A stretch of 64,000 nt of DNA from positions 17,271-81,270 of the forward strand of contig CAZQMV010000011.1 of the NCBI GenBank assembly GCA_964594635.1. Direction: 5' to 3'. This stretch comes from Berkiella sp964594635. GTDB taxonomy: Bacteria; Pseudomonadota; Gammaproteobacteria; Berkiellales; Berkiellaceae. Of this stretch, positions 35,700 through 45,312 are shown one piece after another (position 1 is the stretch's first letter; every line of letters begins with the position of its first letter). Below the pieces are notes generated by a model, which saw only the letters and a program-made list of their open reading frames with translations, had not been told where the DNA came from and searched no databases. The position numbers and the translations under genes are program-made.

Positions 35700-38585
35700 T
35701 TAATCTAATAATTGTTTTTGGACTAATTGATAAAAAATGCCTTTTTTATCAATTAGTTCCTGATAAGTGCCCACTTCTGAAATTTTGTTATTTTCAAGAA
35801 CAAATATACGTTCGACTTTAACCAGTGTACTTAAACGATGAGCCACTACTATGCGGGTAATACGCATATTTGCCAGCGTATCAATAACTTGTTTTTGCGA
35901 TATATTATCTAAAGAGCGGGTAGCTTCATCTAAAATAAGGATTTTAGGATTTCTGGCAAGTGCTCTGGCAATCATGAGTCGTTGTTTTTGTCCACCAGAT
36001 AGGCCGCTTCCATCCATATTAATTAACGTGTTCATCTGCATAGGCATCGCCAAGATATCTTGTGTTAATCCAACAAGTTCAGCAATTTGCCATGCTTGTT
36101 CAATGGTTAATTCGCTAATGCCAGCAATATTAGAATAGATACTTCCTGGCACAAGATCATCTTTTTGTAAGACCACACCAAGTTGTCTTCGTAGTAAGTC
36201 GAGATCAATGTTCGCAATGTCTTTATTGTCATAATAAATTCTGCCTGAGGACGGTGCATCAAATCCTAATAAGAGGCGAAGTAGAGTTGTTTTGCCTGAT
36301 CCTGATTTACCGACGATCGCAACATATTCTCCTGCATTAATTGTTATATTGATATCTTGCAAAATAGCATTATCGGTATCTTCATAGCGAAAGGTCACTT
36401 TGCTAAGTTCAATATCGCCTTGAATTTTACCGGGATCAATGGCATCTTTCTTAATTTCAGGCATACTTTCAATAAATATTTTAGATTGGTTGTATAACGG
36501 CATGACTTCGCTGATTCGGCTCAATTCTTCCATTAAATTGTGAAGTGTAATCGTAATTTGTCCTAGCGTCACATTAAAAGCTAAAAAAGATCCTATCGTA
36601 AAACTTGCTGTATGATTGAATAAAATGCCTAAAGAAAAATATAAAATAAAGATCATGAATAAGGGCATGATGTCAATTAATGAACGCAATAGCCTTGTTA
36701 TTTTTTGTGTTTTATTGACTAATTGTTGTAGGTTTGCATATTCTTTAGCCCATTGTAAAAAAAATCGATGGGTTGAACCAGTTAAGCGAATTTTAGTAAT
36801 AGCGAGAAATGCTTGACTGATCTGTCCAAATATTTTTGCATTCAGTAATACAATTTTATTTTCAATTTTTGCACGTTTTTTAATTAATAAGCTACTGATT
36901 ACTATAAAAATACCAAGCGCAATTAAAACAATAATGGCTAACAAGCTTTGATAGTAAAAAAGTACAGTAACACTGACTAAAGAAAAAATAGCATCAAATA
37001 GCAACATAATGCTGATGCCAGATAATGTTGTGCGGATTTCTGTTAAACTGGTTATGCGTGAAACCCATTCACCAACGGTAAATTCTTTAAAAAATTTAAT
37101 GGGGAGTTTAAGAATGCGCTCCCAAAAAGCACCATGTAGAAAGTAATCATATCGAGTTTCAATATTTAACAAAATATATCTTTTACTGAGTTCAAGAAAA
37201 GTCATAGAGAGTGTTAGTGCTAACAAAATAAGTATAATTTGCCATAACATGCTTATTTCATTACTAGTGACGACATTATCAATGATATATTGCGTCATAA
37301 AAGGAAAACTTAAGGCTAGCATAGCAATAATAAGACCATAAATAGATACCATGATTAAATCTTTAAAATAATATGGCATGGTAGCTTTCGTAAAGCTCAT
37401 GAGGTTCATTTTTATTGCATTATGTTGAGGGTAAACAGTATAAGCAAAATCTAATAGATTCTCAGCTATTTTATTATTGACACGATATGGAATGTGTTGT
37501 TGGTTCTCATACAGTAAATTATCTTTCTCAGGAAGAATAGCAACAGGTGAGCTATTTGTTTTTTTAAAAGCAAGAAGAGGGCCATGATTTAATTTAAACC
37601 AATCACCTGATAAATGAACTTTTCTAAAAAATATTTTAGAATATGCCATAATATTTTGTAATCTATTACTTTGTGATAAATAATTTGTTTCGTAAGTATC
37701 AGGTTTAATTTCGATATTAAGATAACTTGTGATCATTTGAACTGCAACAAATAATGGATCATCACTTTTACTATAAGATATCATATGTGAAAAATTCATA
37801 TTAAAGCTTAGACTTAAAACGCTAACAGATTGAGTGATAGCCTTTTGATTATTCTCGATTTTGTCATAAAGAATAATATTGTCATACAGTAATTGATTTT
37901 CAATTGAAATTAAACAGAGCCTAATGATATAGCTCATATATATTTCTAAAGCATCCCAGATAGCGTTATTTTGAATAAGATCGAAACTTGAATGACATGT
38001 GATGCGTGAATGATGATTAAGCACTATCCAGCTATCTGGCGTAACGGGTAAATAAGATTTTTCCTTTAACAGAAAACCCCGGTCGCCTATAAAATGAGCA
38101 TCGCCTTGTTGTGGGCTAACCCAATATACGCCTTTAGTTACGCTAATGTACTCGCCTGCTTTACAAATAGTCTCATCAAATTCTTGTGCATCATGAAATT
38201 GTTTGGGAAAAGTTTCAATGATATAAGGTTTGGTGATTCGTAAAATAAGCGTATCAATTTGAGAGCTTAAATATTGTTGAATTTGATTGCTGGTCTTTGC
38301 AAAATATTCTTTTTTAAGCTTAAGCACGACAGTGTCAGAACAGACTCTGGCAATTATTTTCCAAGGAGCAGGAATGTCCTTGATGCCTATAATAAATTCA
38401 CCTTGTTGAATGCGTGTGAAATGTGCTAAAGGATTTTTTTTGTTCTGTTGATTTGTGACAAATAAATCGACAGCACCTGATTGAATGTACCATAATTCAT
38501 TTTCATTAGTTAAATCAAAACGACCACCTGGTTCGATGAGCTGAGGAGTTCCATTTTGATGGATGTCATTAATGATGATGTTCAT
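35700..38585 (-). CDS. NHLM-type bacteriocin-export ABC transporter, second (non-peptidase) subunit
   Basis: A 961-residue ABC exporter half. The first about 380 residues are a soluble, AT-rich-coded region with a cupin/cNMP-like start (the family's variable N-terminus), then about six membrane segments (about 400-690), then an NBD with Walker A GKSGSGKTT, signature LSGGQKQR, Walker B ILILDEA and VVAHRLSTL. The layout fits the permease/ATP-binding protein of NHLM (nitrile-hydratase-leader microcin) export systems, which lacks the C39 peptidase. Its start overlaps the stop of the C39-ABC gene by 4 bases. It would pair with that protein and the HlyD-like adaptor in the inner membrane. Confidence 0.85.
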   Translation of the reverse strand: MNIIINDIHQNGTPQLIEPGGRFDLTNENELWYIQSGAVDLFVTNQQNKKNPLAHFTRIQQGEFIIGIKDIPAPWKIIARVCSDTVVLKLKKEYFAKTSNQIQQYLSSQIDTLILRITKPYIIETFPKQFHDAQEFDETICKAGEYISVTKGVYWVSPQQGDAHFIGDRGFLLKEKSYLPVTPDSWIVLNHHSRITCHSSFDLIQNNAIWDALEIYMSYIIRLCLISIENQLLYDNIILYDKIENNQKAITQSVSVLSLSFNMNFSHMISYSKSDDPLFVAVQMITSYLNIEIKPDTYETNYLSQSNRLQNIMAYSKIFFRKVHLSGDWFKLNHGPLLAFKKTNSSPVAILPEKDNLLYENQQHIPYRVNNKIAENLLDFAYTVYPQHNAIKMNLMSFTKATMPYYFKDLIMVSIYGLIIAMLALSFPFMTQYIIDNVVTSNEISMLWQIILILLALTLSMTFLELSKRYILLNIETRYDYFLHGAFWERILKLPIKFFKEFTVGEWVSRITSLTEIRTTLSGISIMLLFDAIFSLVSVTVLFYYQSLLAIIVLIALGIFIVISSLLIKKRAKIENKIVLLNAKIFGQISQAFLAITKIRLTGSTHRFFLQWAKEYANLQQLVNKTQKITRLLRSLIDIMPLFMIFILYFSLGILFNHTASFTIGSFLAFNVTLGQITITLHNLMEELSRISEVMPLYNQSKIFIESMPEIKKDAIDPGKIQGDIELSKVTFRYEDTDNAILQDINITINAGEYVAIVGKSGSGKTTLLRLLLGFDAPSSGRIYYDNKDIANIDLDLLRRQLGVVLQKDDLVPGSIYSNIAGISELTIEQAWQIAELVGLTQDILAMPMQMNTLINMDGSGLSGGQKQRLMIARALARNPKILILDEATRSLDNISQKQVIDTLANMRITRIVVAHRLSTLVKVERIFVLENNKISEVGTYQELIDKKGIFYQLVQKQLLD

Positions 38586-40744
38586 GTGGCACTCATTAAA
38601 TTTTTATACCAACCAGGGATCTCAATCAATGAATTATGTGTGCCAACCTGTACAATGCAACCCTGATCTAAAACGATAATTTTATCGGCATTGCGAATTG
38701 TATTCAGGCGATGAGCGATAATAATGGTTGTGCAACCTCTTTTGCGGATATTGTCATAAATAACACTTTCTATAATAGGATCTAATTCACTGGTGGCCTC
38801 ATCTAAAATAATGATATTAGGATTAGCGATTAACGCTCGCGCAATATCCATTCGCTGTCTTTCGCCACCACTCATGTTAGATCCATTTTCTTGTATAACG
38901 GTGTTATAGCCATGTGGTCGCAGCGAAATTTGTTCATGAATGCGTGCTTCTTTAGTGCCTTGTATAATTTTTTTAAATGAAACAGTATTATCCCACATGG
39001 TTAGGTTGTCTGTTATTTTTCCATGAAATAAAATATTTTCTTGTTCAACCATGATAAGTGAATTAGCTAATATCATGCGATTGATATGTTCAATGGGATT
39101 ATCATCAATGAGAACTTGTCCTTCCCAAGGATGGTAAAGTCCAGCGATCAGTTTAGCGAGTGTCGATTTTCCTGATCCAGAAGAACCAATAATGGCAACA
39201 TGCTCGCCGGGACTAATGGTTAAGTTAATGTTTTGTAACAGCGGTGCTTCTAAAATATTAAATCCAAAGGAGAGATTTTTAATTTCAATCTGGCCCGATA
39301 ACCTATGTGTTTCTTCTTGAATAAGATGTTCCGAATGAGAAAGTTGTAGTAAATTTTCTTGATCTTCAATAGGGTAAGACAAAACATCATCTAATTTAGC
39401 GATAGATCCTGAAATTTCTTGAATATTTCCTGCGATAAGAACAAGCCTATTCAATGGATTCATTAAACTAATCACAATAGTTTGTATTGCGACCAGTGTA
39501 CCAATGCTCATATTGCCTTGCATGATGAAGAATGAGCCTAATGCGAGTATCATAATGGATGAGAGAACATTAAGTGCGAGCGGAATAGTGTTAAATAATA
39601 TAGATTGTTGATTGAGAGTGTGTATGGCATTAGAAACATTGGCTTGTGAACCAACCACCTTGATGAAAACCTCTTGCTCTGCTCCACTTGCTTTAATAGA
39701 TTCAATTAAACGAAAAGCACTAAAGCATTGGCAGTAATAATTGCTTAAATCAACACTTAAAAGTAAACTTTTATCTCTTCTCAGTTTAGTAATATGATAA
39801 AAAACAAGCATATTAATGCCCGCAATGATACTGATTAGTATGCCCATCAGAGAATTGAAATAAAATAGTAAAGCAAAATAAACAACGACCAATATTGCTT
39901 CTAATCCTGTTTGGATAAAGACACTTGCAATAAATCTTGCAACACTACGATTTAATTCCATTCGATAAGTAATGTCGCCAGCATATCGTTGACTAAAAAA
40001 CCGCAGTGGAAGCTGCAAAACATGCCATAAAAATTTCCTTGAAAAACTAATGGCTAACTTATTTTCAAATCTGGCAAAATAGAAATTTTGTAGATAACTT
40101 AATCCAAAACGCAAGAGGATAGTTGTACTCAAACCAATAATGAGCAGTTTAATAATAGAGGTTGTTTGTTCTATCAGATATAAATCAACAAACATCTTGC
40201 CAAACAAAGGGGTTAAAAGACCTAACAGGGTAAATAATAAGCCATTGATAAATAAAAAAGTGAGTGTTTTCTTATTCCCTTTTAGTCTTTTTAAAAGTTG
40301 TTCTGAAACATGGATGGGCTTTCCTGCTGGCATAAAGTCAGATGTTGGAGTGAATTCCAAAACAACGCCACTGAATTCATTAGCAAAATCGACTAAAGGT
40401 ACTTCACGATGTCCGGTTGCAGGATCGTTAATATAAACAACGGTATTAGAATAACCTTCAACAACGACAAAATGATTAAATCTCCAGAAGGCAATACAAG
40501 GTAACTGTACTTGATCAAGTTCATCGACCGATATTTTATAGCCGTGTGCATCTAAACCATATTTTTTAGCTGCTAGTACAATATTTAATGCTTTAGTCCC
40601 ATCTCTAGAAACACCACAATCTATTCGTAATTGATCTAAAGAAACAAAACGTTTATAGAACCCTAAAATCATACTAAGTGCAGCAGCGCCACATTCCACC
40701 ATTTCCATTTGAAATATTGTTGGCGTATGAAATCGTTTTTTCAT
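38582..40744 (-). CDS. C39 peptidase-containing ABC exporter of double-glycine peptides
   Basis: A 720-residue transporter. The N-terminal C39 peptidase has the catalytic Cys in MVECGAAALSMIL, His in FNHFVVVEGY and Asp in YINDPATG, all intact, so leader cleavage after Gly-Gly should work. Then about six membrane spans and an NBD (GSSGSGKST, MSGGERQR, IIILDEATSELDP, IIAHRLNTI). It matches the peptidase/ATP-binding subunit of NHLM-type and related PCAT exporters. It is coupled by 4-base overlaps to hlyD upstream and the second ABC gene downstream. Likely substrate: the GG peptide at 35459-35593. Confidence 0.92.
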   Translation of the reverse strand: MKKRFHTPTIFQMEMVECGAAALSMILGFYKRFVSLDQLRIDCGVSRDGTKALNIVLAAKKYGLDAHGYKISVDELDQVQLPCIAFWRFNHFVVVEGYSNTVVYINDPATGHREVPLVDFANEFSGVVLEFTPTSDFMPAGKPIHVSEQLLKRLKGNKKTLTFLFINGLLFTLLGLLTPLFGKMFVDLYLIEQTTSIIKLLIIGLSTTILLRFGLSYLQNFYFARFENKLAISFSRKFLWHVLQLPLRFFSQRYAGDITYRMELNRSVARFIASVFIQTGLEAILVVVYFALLFYFNSLMGILISIIAGINMLVFYHITKLRRDKSLLLSVDLSNYYCQCFSAFRLIESIKASGAEQEVFIKVVGSQANVSNAIHTLNQQSILFNTIPLALNVLSSIMILALGSFFIMQGNMSIGTLVAIQTIVISLMNPLNRLVLIAGNIQEISGSIAKLDDVLSYPIEDQENLLQLSHSEHLIQEETHRLSGQIEIKNLSFGFNILEAPLLQNINLTISPGEHVAIIGSSGSGKSTLAKLIAGLYHPWEGQVLIDDNPIEHINRMILANSLIMVEQENILFHGKITDNLTMWDNTVSFKKIIQGTKEARIHEQISLRPHGYNTVIQENGSNMSGGERQRMDIARALIANPNIIILDEATSELDPIIESVIYDNIRKRGCTTIIIAHRLNTIRNADKIIVLDQGCIVQVGTHNSLIEIPGWYKNLMSAT

Positions 40745-41880
40745 TCGTTCACCATAAATATTTCTTTTACTTTTGGGATAAGCAGCTCAATGGGCCTTTT
40801 TTCTTTAACAGTTATTTTGGCATTACATAGAGTGCCGCTTTGAATTTGGATGGGCGGTCCTTCTTTGGTTGTCCATTTAAGTTTACTAAAAGTTTTTTCA
40901 TCCGTGATTAATTCAACGACAACTTCAACTTGGCTTTGCTTAGCGAGAATTTGTTTTGCCATTTCTTCATTATGCAGAACCCGCATGATCCCTTTAAAAG
41001 TGGTAGGGTAGGCAGAAATGGAAATAACTTTTCCCTGTATAGAACCATATTCCTCTGGTTTTACTGTGGTTGGGATAATGGAGGTGGTCATGCCAGGCAT
41101 AATTTTTTTACTTTCGAATGCTGAGACATAGATATAAGCTTGTAATTTATTAAATTCGGCATTAGTTGATTCTAGGAGAAGAAGCGTAGTTTGTGTGTTA
41201 ACAACATCACCTTGCTGAGATCCTAACTCAAAGACTCGACCGTTATAAGGAGAGCGAATAACAGAATCAGTTTCATATCTATTTTCTAGAATATGCAACT
41301 CTCTTTTAAGGTTGCTTAAGATATTTTCATCTGTCATTTTGTCTATCTTGGTTTCTTCAAGTCTTTTATCGGATTGTGTAATTTGTTGCTTGGTTTCCAG
41401 AGAATCTCTTTCTATAATTAAGCCACTTTTTAATAAACGTTCTTGTGCCGCTAATTTATTACGTAAAGCAATTATTTCATCTTGATATTTTTCTTGAATG
41501 TTTTTACGCATGACTTCTTTATTTTCATTAATGCTGATTTGGTCTGCAATTTTCTGTTTGGCGTTCCTTATTTCACTTTGTAATAAGAACTGTGAAATGT
41601 AAGCAATTGGTTGATCTTTGCTAATATGATCTCCTACTTTAATATCAAAGCGCGTGATTTGACCACTGACATTCGCTGTGATGGTTTCGATGCCCCCTGA
41701 ATTAATTAACATACCTGTGCCGTTCACTTTGCTAGGAATTTTACCTAGAAATAACCACAGAATACCCACGACAATTAAAAATGAGGCGCCCAATAAACTT
41801 AACCATCCTTTTGGATCGGTAACAGCCATTAGGGCATCTAATTTTTCAAATGCAACAAATTCATGCTTTTGTTCAGTCAT
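40741..41880 (-). CDS. HlyD-family periplasmic adaptor of the peptide exporter
   Basis: A 379-residue membrane-fusion protein. One N-terminal transmembrane helix (FLIVVGILWLFLG), a lipoyl-like half (ANVSGQITRFDIKVGDHI), a long coiled coil (about 120-215), the second half (SPYNGRVFELGSQQGDVV) and a beta-barrel domain. It corresponds to the secretion protein of NHLM systems, which links the inner-membrane ABC pair to an outer-membrane TolC-like channel; no TolC gene is in the window. First gene of the operon hlyD - C39 ABC - ABC2 - GG peptide. Confidence 0.9.
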   Translation of the reverse strand: MTEQKHEFVAFEKLDALMAVTDPKGWLSLLGASFLIVVGILWLFLGKIPSKVNGTGMLINSGGIETITANVSGQITRFDIKVGDHISKDQPIAYISQFLLQSEIRNAKQKIADQISINENKEVMRKNIQEKYQDEIIALRNKLAAQERLLKSGLIIERDSLETKQQITQSDKRLEETKIDKMTDENILSNLKRELHILENRYETDSVIRSPYNGRVFELGSQQGDVVNTQTTLLLLESTNAEFNKLQAYIYVSAFESKKIMPGMTTSIIPTTVKPEEYGSIQGKVISISAYPTTFKGIMRVLHNEEMAKQILAKQSQVEVVVELITDEKTFSKLKWTTKEGPPIQIQSGTLCNAKITVKEKRPIELLIPKVKEIFMVNE

Positions 41881-41980
41881 GATATTCTTTTAATAATGGT
41901 TTATCCCAATTTAAGTCATCGGCATTTTGGATAAATCATCGAGATGAGATCAGTTGTGATAGGACTCATTTTAAATACAG

Positions 41981-43144
41981 TTATTGTGGGACAGTTTCTA
42001 ACGTATCACTACAATAATCTTTAAAATTCATGATCTTGATTTGTTCTGTGAAAGGTTGCGCTGTTCCTGAATACAACAAATATCCTTTATCATTTTCAGA
42101 CAGAAATTGTTCCATTGGCTTAATCCAGCGGTTATTAAATGTTGAATTTAATTTAATTTCGATAAATTCTCGATAACGATTTCGATCGATAATTAAATCA
42201 ACCTCCACGCCATTATTGGTTCTCAAGAAATAAAGTTCAGAATGCGTTTTTTGATGTAACTCCCTTTTATAAATATCGGCAATCACAAAATTCTCAAATA
42301 AACTTCCCGCCATTGGACCTTGTTCATACTGTTTATGAGTCTCAATTCCGGTCAGATATGCGACAAGACCCGTATCATAAAAGTATATTTTGGGGCTTTT
42401 TATCATTCGTTTACCAAAATTATCATAATAAGGTGGTAGCAGGAAAATAATATATGAAGCTTCTAAAATGGCTACCCATCTTTTGATCGTTTTTACATCG
42501 ACCCCTAAATCATTCGCATAAGTGGTATAATTGAGTATTTGTGCGGTATTGCTTGCGAGTAATCGAATTAAACGTTGAAATTCACGTCTGTCGCCAACCT
42601 GTGCTAAAGCACTTACATCTTTTTTTAAGTAAGTATCGATATAAGATGCATACCAATCTTGCGATAATGCATAATGTTTCGCAACTAATTCCGGGTAACT
42701 TCCTTTATAGATACTCTCTTCTATAAACTTGCTGGGGATTTCACTCAGTTGATAAGGCAATAAAGATAATAAACCAATACGGCCTGCTAAAGATTCGGTT
42801 ACACCTTGAATAAATTGAAATTGACTGGAGCCAGTTAAAATGAATTTACCTGTTTTTTCTCGATCTTTGTCTACAGCAATTTTAACATAATTGAATAATT
42901 GTGGGACTTTTTGAATTTCGTCAAAAATAACTTCACTGTCATAGATTGACATAAATTTATCAGGATCATCTTCAAAAAAGCTGACCATTTTAAAATCATC
43001 AAAATTGACGTAGCGGTAGTTGGGTAAGCAATGCAGTAGCAAGGTTGATTTGCCGGATTGACGGGGCCCTGTTAAACCGACAACTGAAAAGTAATTGATA
43101 TATTCCTTCAGTTTGTCTTGGAGTATTCGGTGTAGATACTTCAT
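41981..43144 (-). CDS. AAA ATPase with DUF4143 C-terminal domain
   Basis: A 387-residue protein. Walker A is GPRQSGKST, Walker B VIFDEIQKVP, sensor LTGSSQFQF; the C-terminal part holds the DUF4143 pattern, including LFENFVIADIYKR and a nuclease-like segment EVDLIIDR....EIK. Such proteins are common single genes in bacteria; their role is not settled (some have been linked to mobile or defence-type regions). ATG at 43144 is used; it overlaps the stop of the small upstream ORF (ATGA). AT-rich compared with neighbours, possibly acquired. Confidence 0.88.
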   Translation of the reverse strand: MKYLHRILQDKLKEYINYFSVVGLTGPRQSGKSTLLLHCLPNYRYVNFDDFKMVSFFEDDPDKFMSIYDSEVIFDEIQKVPQLFNYVKIAVDKDREKTGKFILTGSSQFQFIQGVTESLAGRIGLLSLLPYQLSEIPSKFIEESIYKGSYPELVAKHYALSQDWYASYIDTYLKKDVSALAQVGDRREFQRLIRLLASNTAQILNYTTYANDLGVDVKTIKRWVAILEASYIIFLLPPYYDNFGKRMIKSPKIYFYDTGLVAYLTGIETHKQYEQGPMAGSLFENFVIADIYKRELHQKTHSELYFLRTNNGVEVDLIIDRNRYREFIEIKLNSTFNNRWIKPMEQFLSENDKGYLLYSGTAQPFTEQIKIMNFKDYCSDTLETVPQ

Positions 43145-43329
43145 TTTCTTAACTCTATGTAAATATGCCATTCAATACCAAATATACATAGAGTTTCAGC
43201 TTCTGTAAAGGGCACCAATGGCTTATCCAAATAGTTGGGTACTTTTAACTCATTGATTTTAATGTTATTTATTGATATCGCGCTATTGGGGGGCTGGCCC
43301 GCTCCGATTGCGTCGTTTTGGGCGGACAC
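43141..43329 (-). CDS. Small ORF coupled to the AAA ATPase (doubtful)
   Basis: 62 codons ending in an ATGA overlap with the AAA ATPase start. The first third is read from a GC-rich segment (about 43290-43385) that looks like repeat or remnant DNA; the last two thirds look more protein-like (LKVPNYLDKPLVPFTEAE). No homologue recognised. It could be a real small partner, a decayed gene, or chance. Confidence 0.3.
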   Translation of the reverse strand: MSAQNDAIGAGQPPNSAISINNIKINELKVPNYLDKPLVPFTEAETLCIFGIEWHIYIELRK

Positions 43330-43389
43330 CTGTTTTCGCTCGGGCTATGCCAAGGCAGGCAGAAGTCGCCTTTTTTGCGTGGAAAGTAC

Positions 43390-45144
43390 TCATTTTAGTG
43401 ATAATTTTCCGATATCAGGCAGATCATCATCTTTAGAGGTTTCTACTTGCCCCAAACGTGTGTAGTTTTGTCTTTTTTCTGTGTCACTTAAGTGTTCAAA
43501 TTGCCAGTCTGAGGCAAAAGCGCTCCATGATTCTAAGCGTAAAGGTTTACCGGTATGCTCTGCACGTTTTCTGCCACTCCACAACGTATGCCAGTTCGAT
43601 TTACCATGCAGTAATAAATTGGAGCCAAATTGTTTAATATCGCGATGGTAGTCAAAAGCGGGAGTCATTGATTGTCCCAGATCGCGTTTCGCCCCTTCTT
43701 TGCTGACAAGAACTAAAACACCTTTTTTCTTTTTATCGTCTGTATTTGCATAATCGTAACGCAGATCAGAACTATAGCGAATAATGATGGGTAATTGATT
43801 AGGGCATTTTCGCAGCGTTTTTAAGTGTTGCTGATAGAAGTGTGTTAAGCACTTTTCTCTAAAGGCATTTTGGAATGTTTCGCCTTTTTCAGAACAAGAT
43901 AAACACATGTCGTAAGTGCCATGGAGATCCAGCACGACGCCATAGACTTTATGATTAGCAGCATTGATACCATATTGTTTTTTAAATTCTTGTAAATAGT
44001 GCGCTATATTTTCATCTTGCAGTAAATAAGCATAAAGAGCTTCTTCGGCATGGCCACCATATTGTTTTTCACGACCTGTGACACCAAAGCCAGGCACTTT
44101 AATGGGAATAGATTTAAACAGGCGACGATGTGGACCACTTTGTTCATGAGGTATATCACTGACAATTAAACCAAAATTGGCAATCACGTAGGTGCACTTA
44201 GGAAAGCCACGTTCAATATCATGCAAACTGGATTTGCCTGCGAAAATTAACCGTTCAGCCAAGGATTGACGAGCATGAAGATCTAAGTTGCTAGTTGGAT
44301 CAATATCGACACCTATTTCACAGAATTTACTTTCTGTTTTAGAGCTTCGATGTAGTTTGAAATCTTCCGCGATAAAGGCGCGATCGGCAAATAAACTCAC
44401 CAGTTGTTCTAAACGACGTTCAAGTGCTTGGATCATCTCTCCATCTCTGTTGTGATCTTTCTTTAAGTAATCGATAAAATCAACCAGCCTATTTAAACTA
44501 TAAGTGGGATCACAATTCCACTCACGTTTACTTTCAATATAAAGCCGCAAAATCAAGAAAGGCACATCACTTGCCCCCATAATATTGTGCTCGTCAATTG
44601 TTGATGTTAATAATTGGTGAAGTTCTTCTTCAGCTGTTTGACACAGACCATCTTCATCGTTTTTGCCAGCAAAGTGCATTAGCATTTCGATAGCACTATG
44701 AATATATTTTTCATAATAGGGATCGACCACATAACTGTATTCACCTGATTCAAATACATCAGCAGCGATACCAAGCACTTTCATTAACACATAGAGTCTA
44801 CTGTAGCTGTTTGCTTTATTGGCTGCTGCAACGGCCTGTTGCAAATAGCGATTACGAACTTCTAATGATACGTCCACTCCAGAACAACTATTGCGAAATA
44901 TATCCATTAAATGATGAATGGCTTTATGATGGCCGTGATAAACGCCGAGTTTCACTTCTTTGGCACTTAACGTTAATAGTCGATCTGCTGCATATTCAAA
45001 ATTGTCTGGTGTGCGAGCGAGATCTTCTAGTGCTTGGAGGAATGAATCATATTCATTCTGATCAAACTGTGCTTGAGTTAAACGAAAATCATTATTCAGT
45101 TCTGTGCTAAGTAATGGATGGTCTTGGAAGGGGCCTGACTGCAT
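43390..45144 (-). CDS. Large protein with a cytidine-deaminase-like HAE...CxxC zinc site; candidate toxin/effector
   Basis: A 584-residue protein with no signal peptide. Residues 1-300 are mostly helical and hydrophilic with no recognised domain. Residues about 320-470 carry GGHAEEALYAYL (His365, Glu367) and, 49 residues on, MCLSCSEKG (Cys414, Cys417), separated by a strand-rich VYGVVLDLHGTYD. This order, HxE followed by CxxC at the end of the next strand, is the zinc and catalytic signature of the deaminase fold that includes bacterial toxins acting on nucleic acids or nucleotides and bacterial peptidoglycan-unrelated effectors. The motif is seen; deaminase activity and substrate are inferred. 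No immunity gene is obvious next to it, which would favour a host-directed role. Confidence 0.6.
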   Translation of the reverse strand: MQSGPFQDHPLLSTELNNDFRLTQAQFDQNEYDSFLQALEDLARTPDNFEYAADRLLTLSAKEVKLGVYHGHHKAIHHLMDIFRNSCSGVDVSLEVRNRYLQQAVAAANKANSYSRLYVLMKVLGIAADVFESGEYSYVVDPYYEKYIHSAIEMLMHFAGKNDEDGLCQTAEEELHQLLTSTIDEHNIMGASDVPFLILRLYIESKREWNCDPTYSLNRLVDFIDYLKKDHNRDGEMIQALERRLEQLVSLFADRAFIAEDFKLHRSSKTESKFCEIGVDIDPTSNLDLHARQSLAERLIFAGKSSLHDIERGFPKCTYVIANFGLIVSDIPHEQSGPHRRLFKSIPIKVPGFGVTGREKQYGGHAEEALYAYLLQDENIAHYLQEFKKQYGINAANHKVYGVVLDLHGTYDMCLSCSEKGETFQNAFREKCLTHFYQQHLKTLRKCPNQLPIIIRYSSDLRYDYANTDDKKKKGVLVLVSKEGAKRDLGQSMTPAFDYHRDIKQFGSNLLLHGKSNWHTLWSGRKRAEHTGKPLRLESWSAFASDWQFEHLSDTEKRQNYTRLGQVETSKDDDLPDIGKLSLK

Positions 45145-45312
45145 GAGGTGTTGCTTCGCTTAAGAGGTTACAATGGCCATTAGTTTAGCTTTCTACCTAT
45201 TTCAGATCAATATTAATTTTTATGAGGTAAAAATACCCTAAAAATGGATTTTTTATACTGTGAATGGGTGTATTTACGCCAAACTGTGTTGTGTACCAAG
45301 GAATGGCACCAC

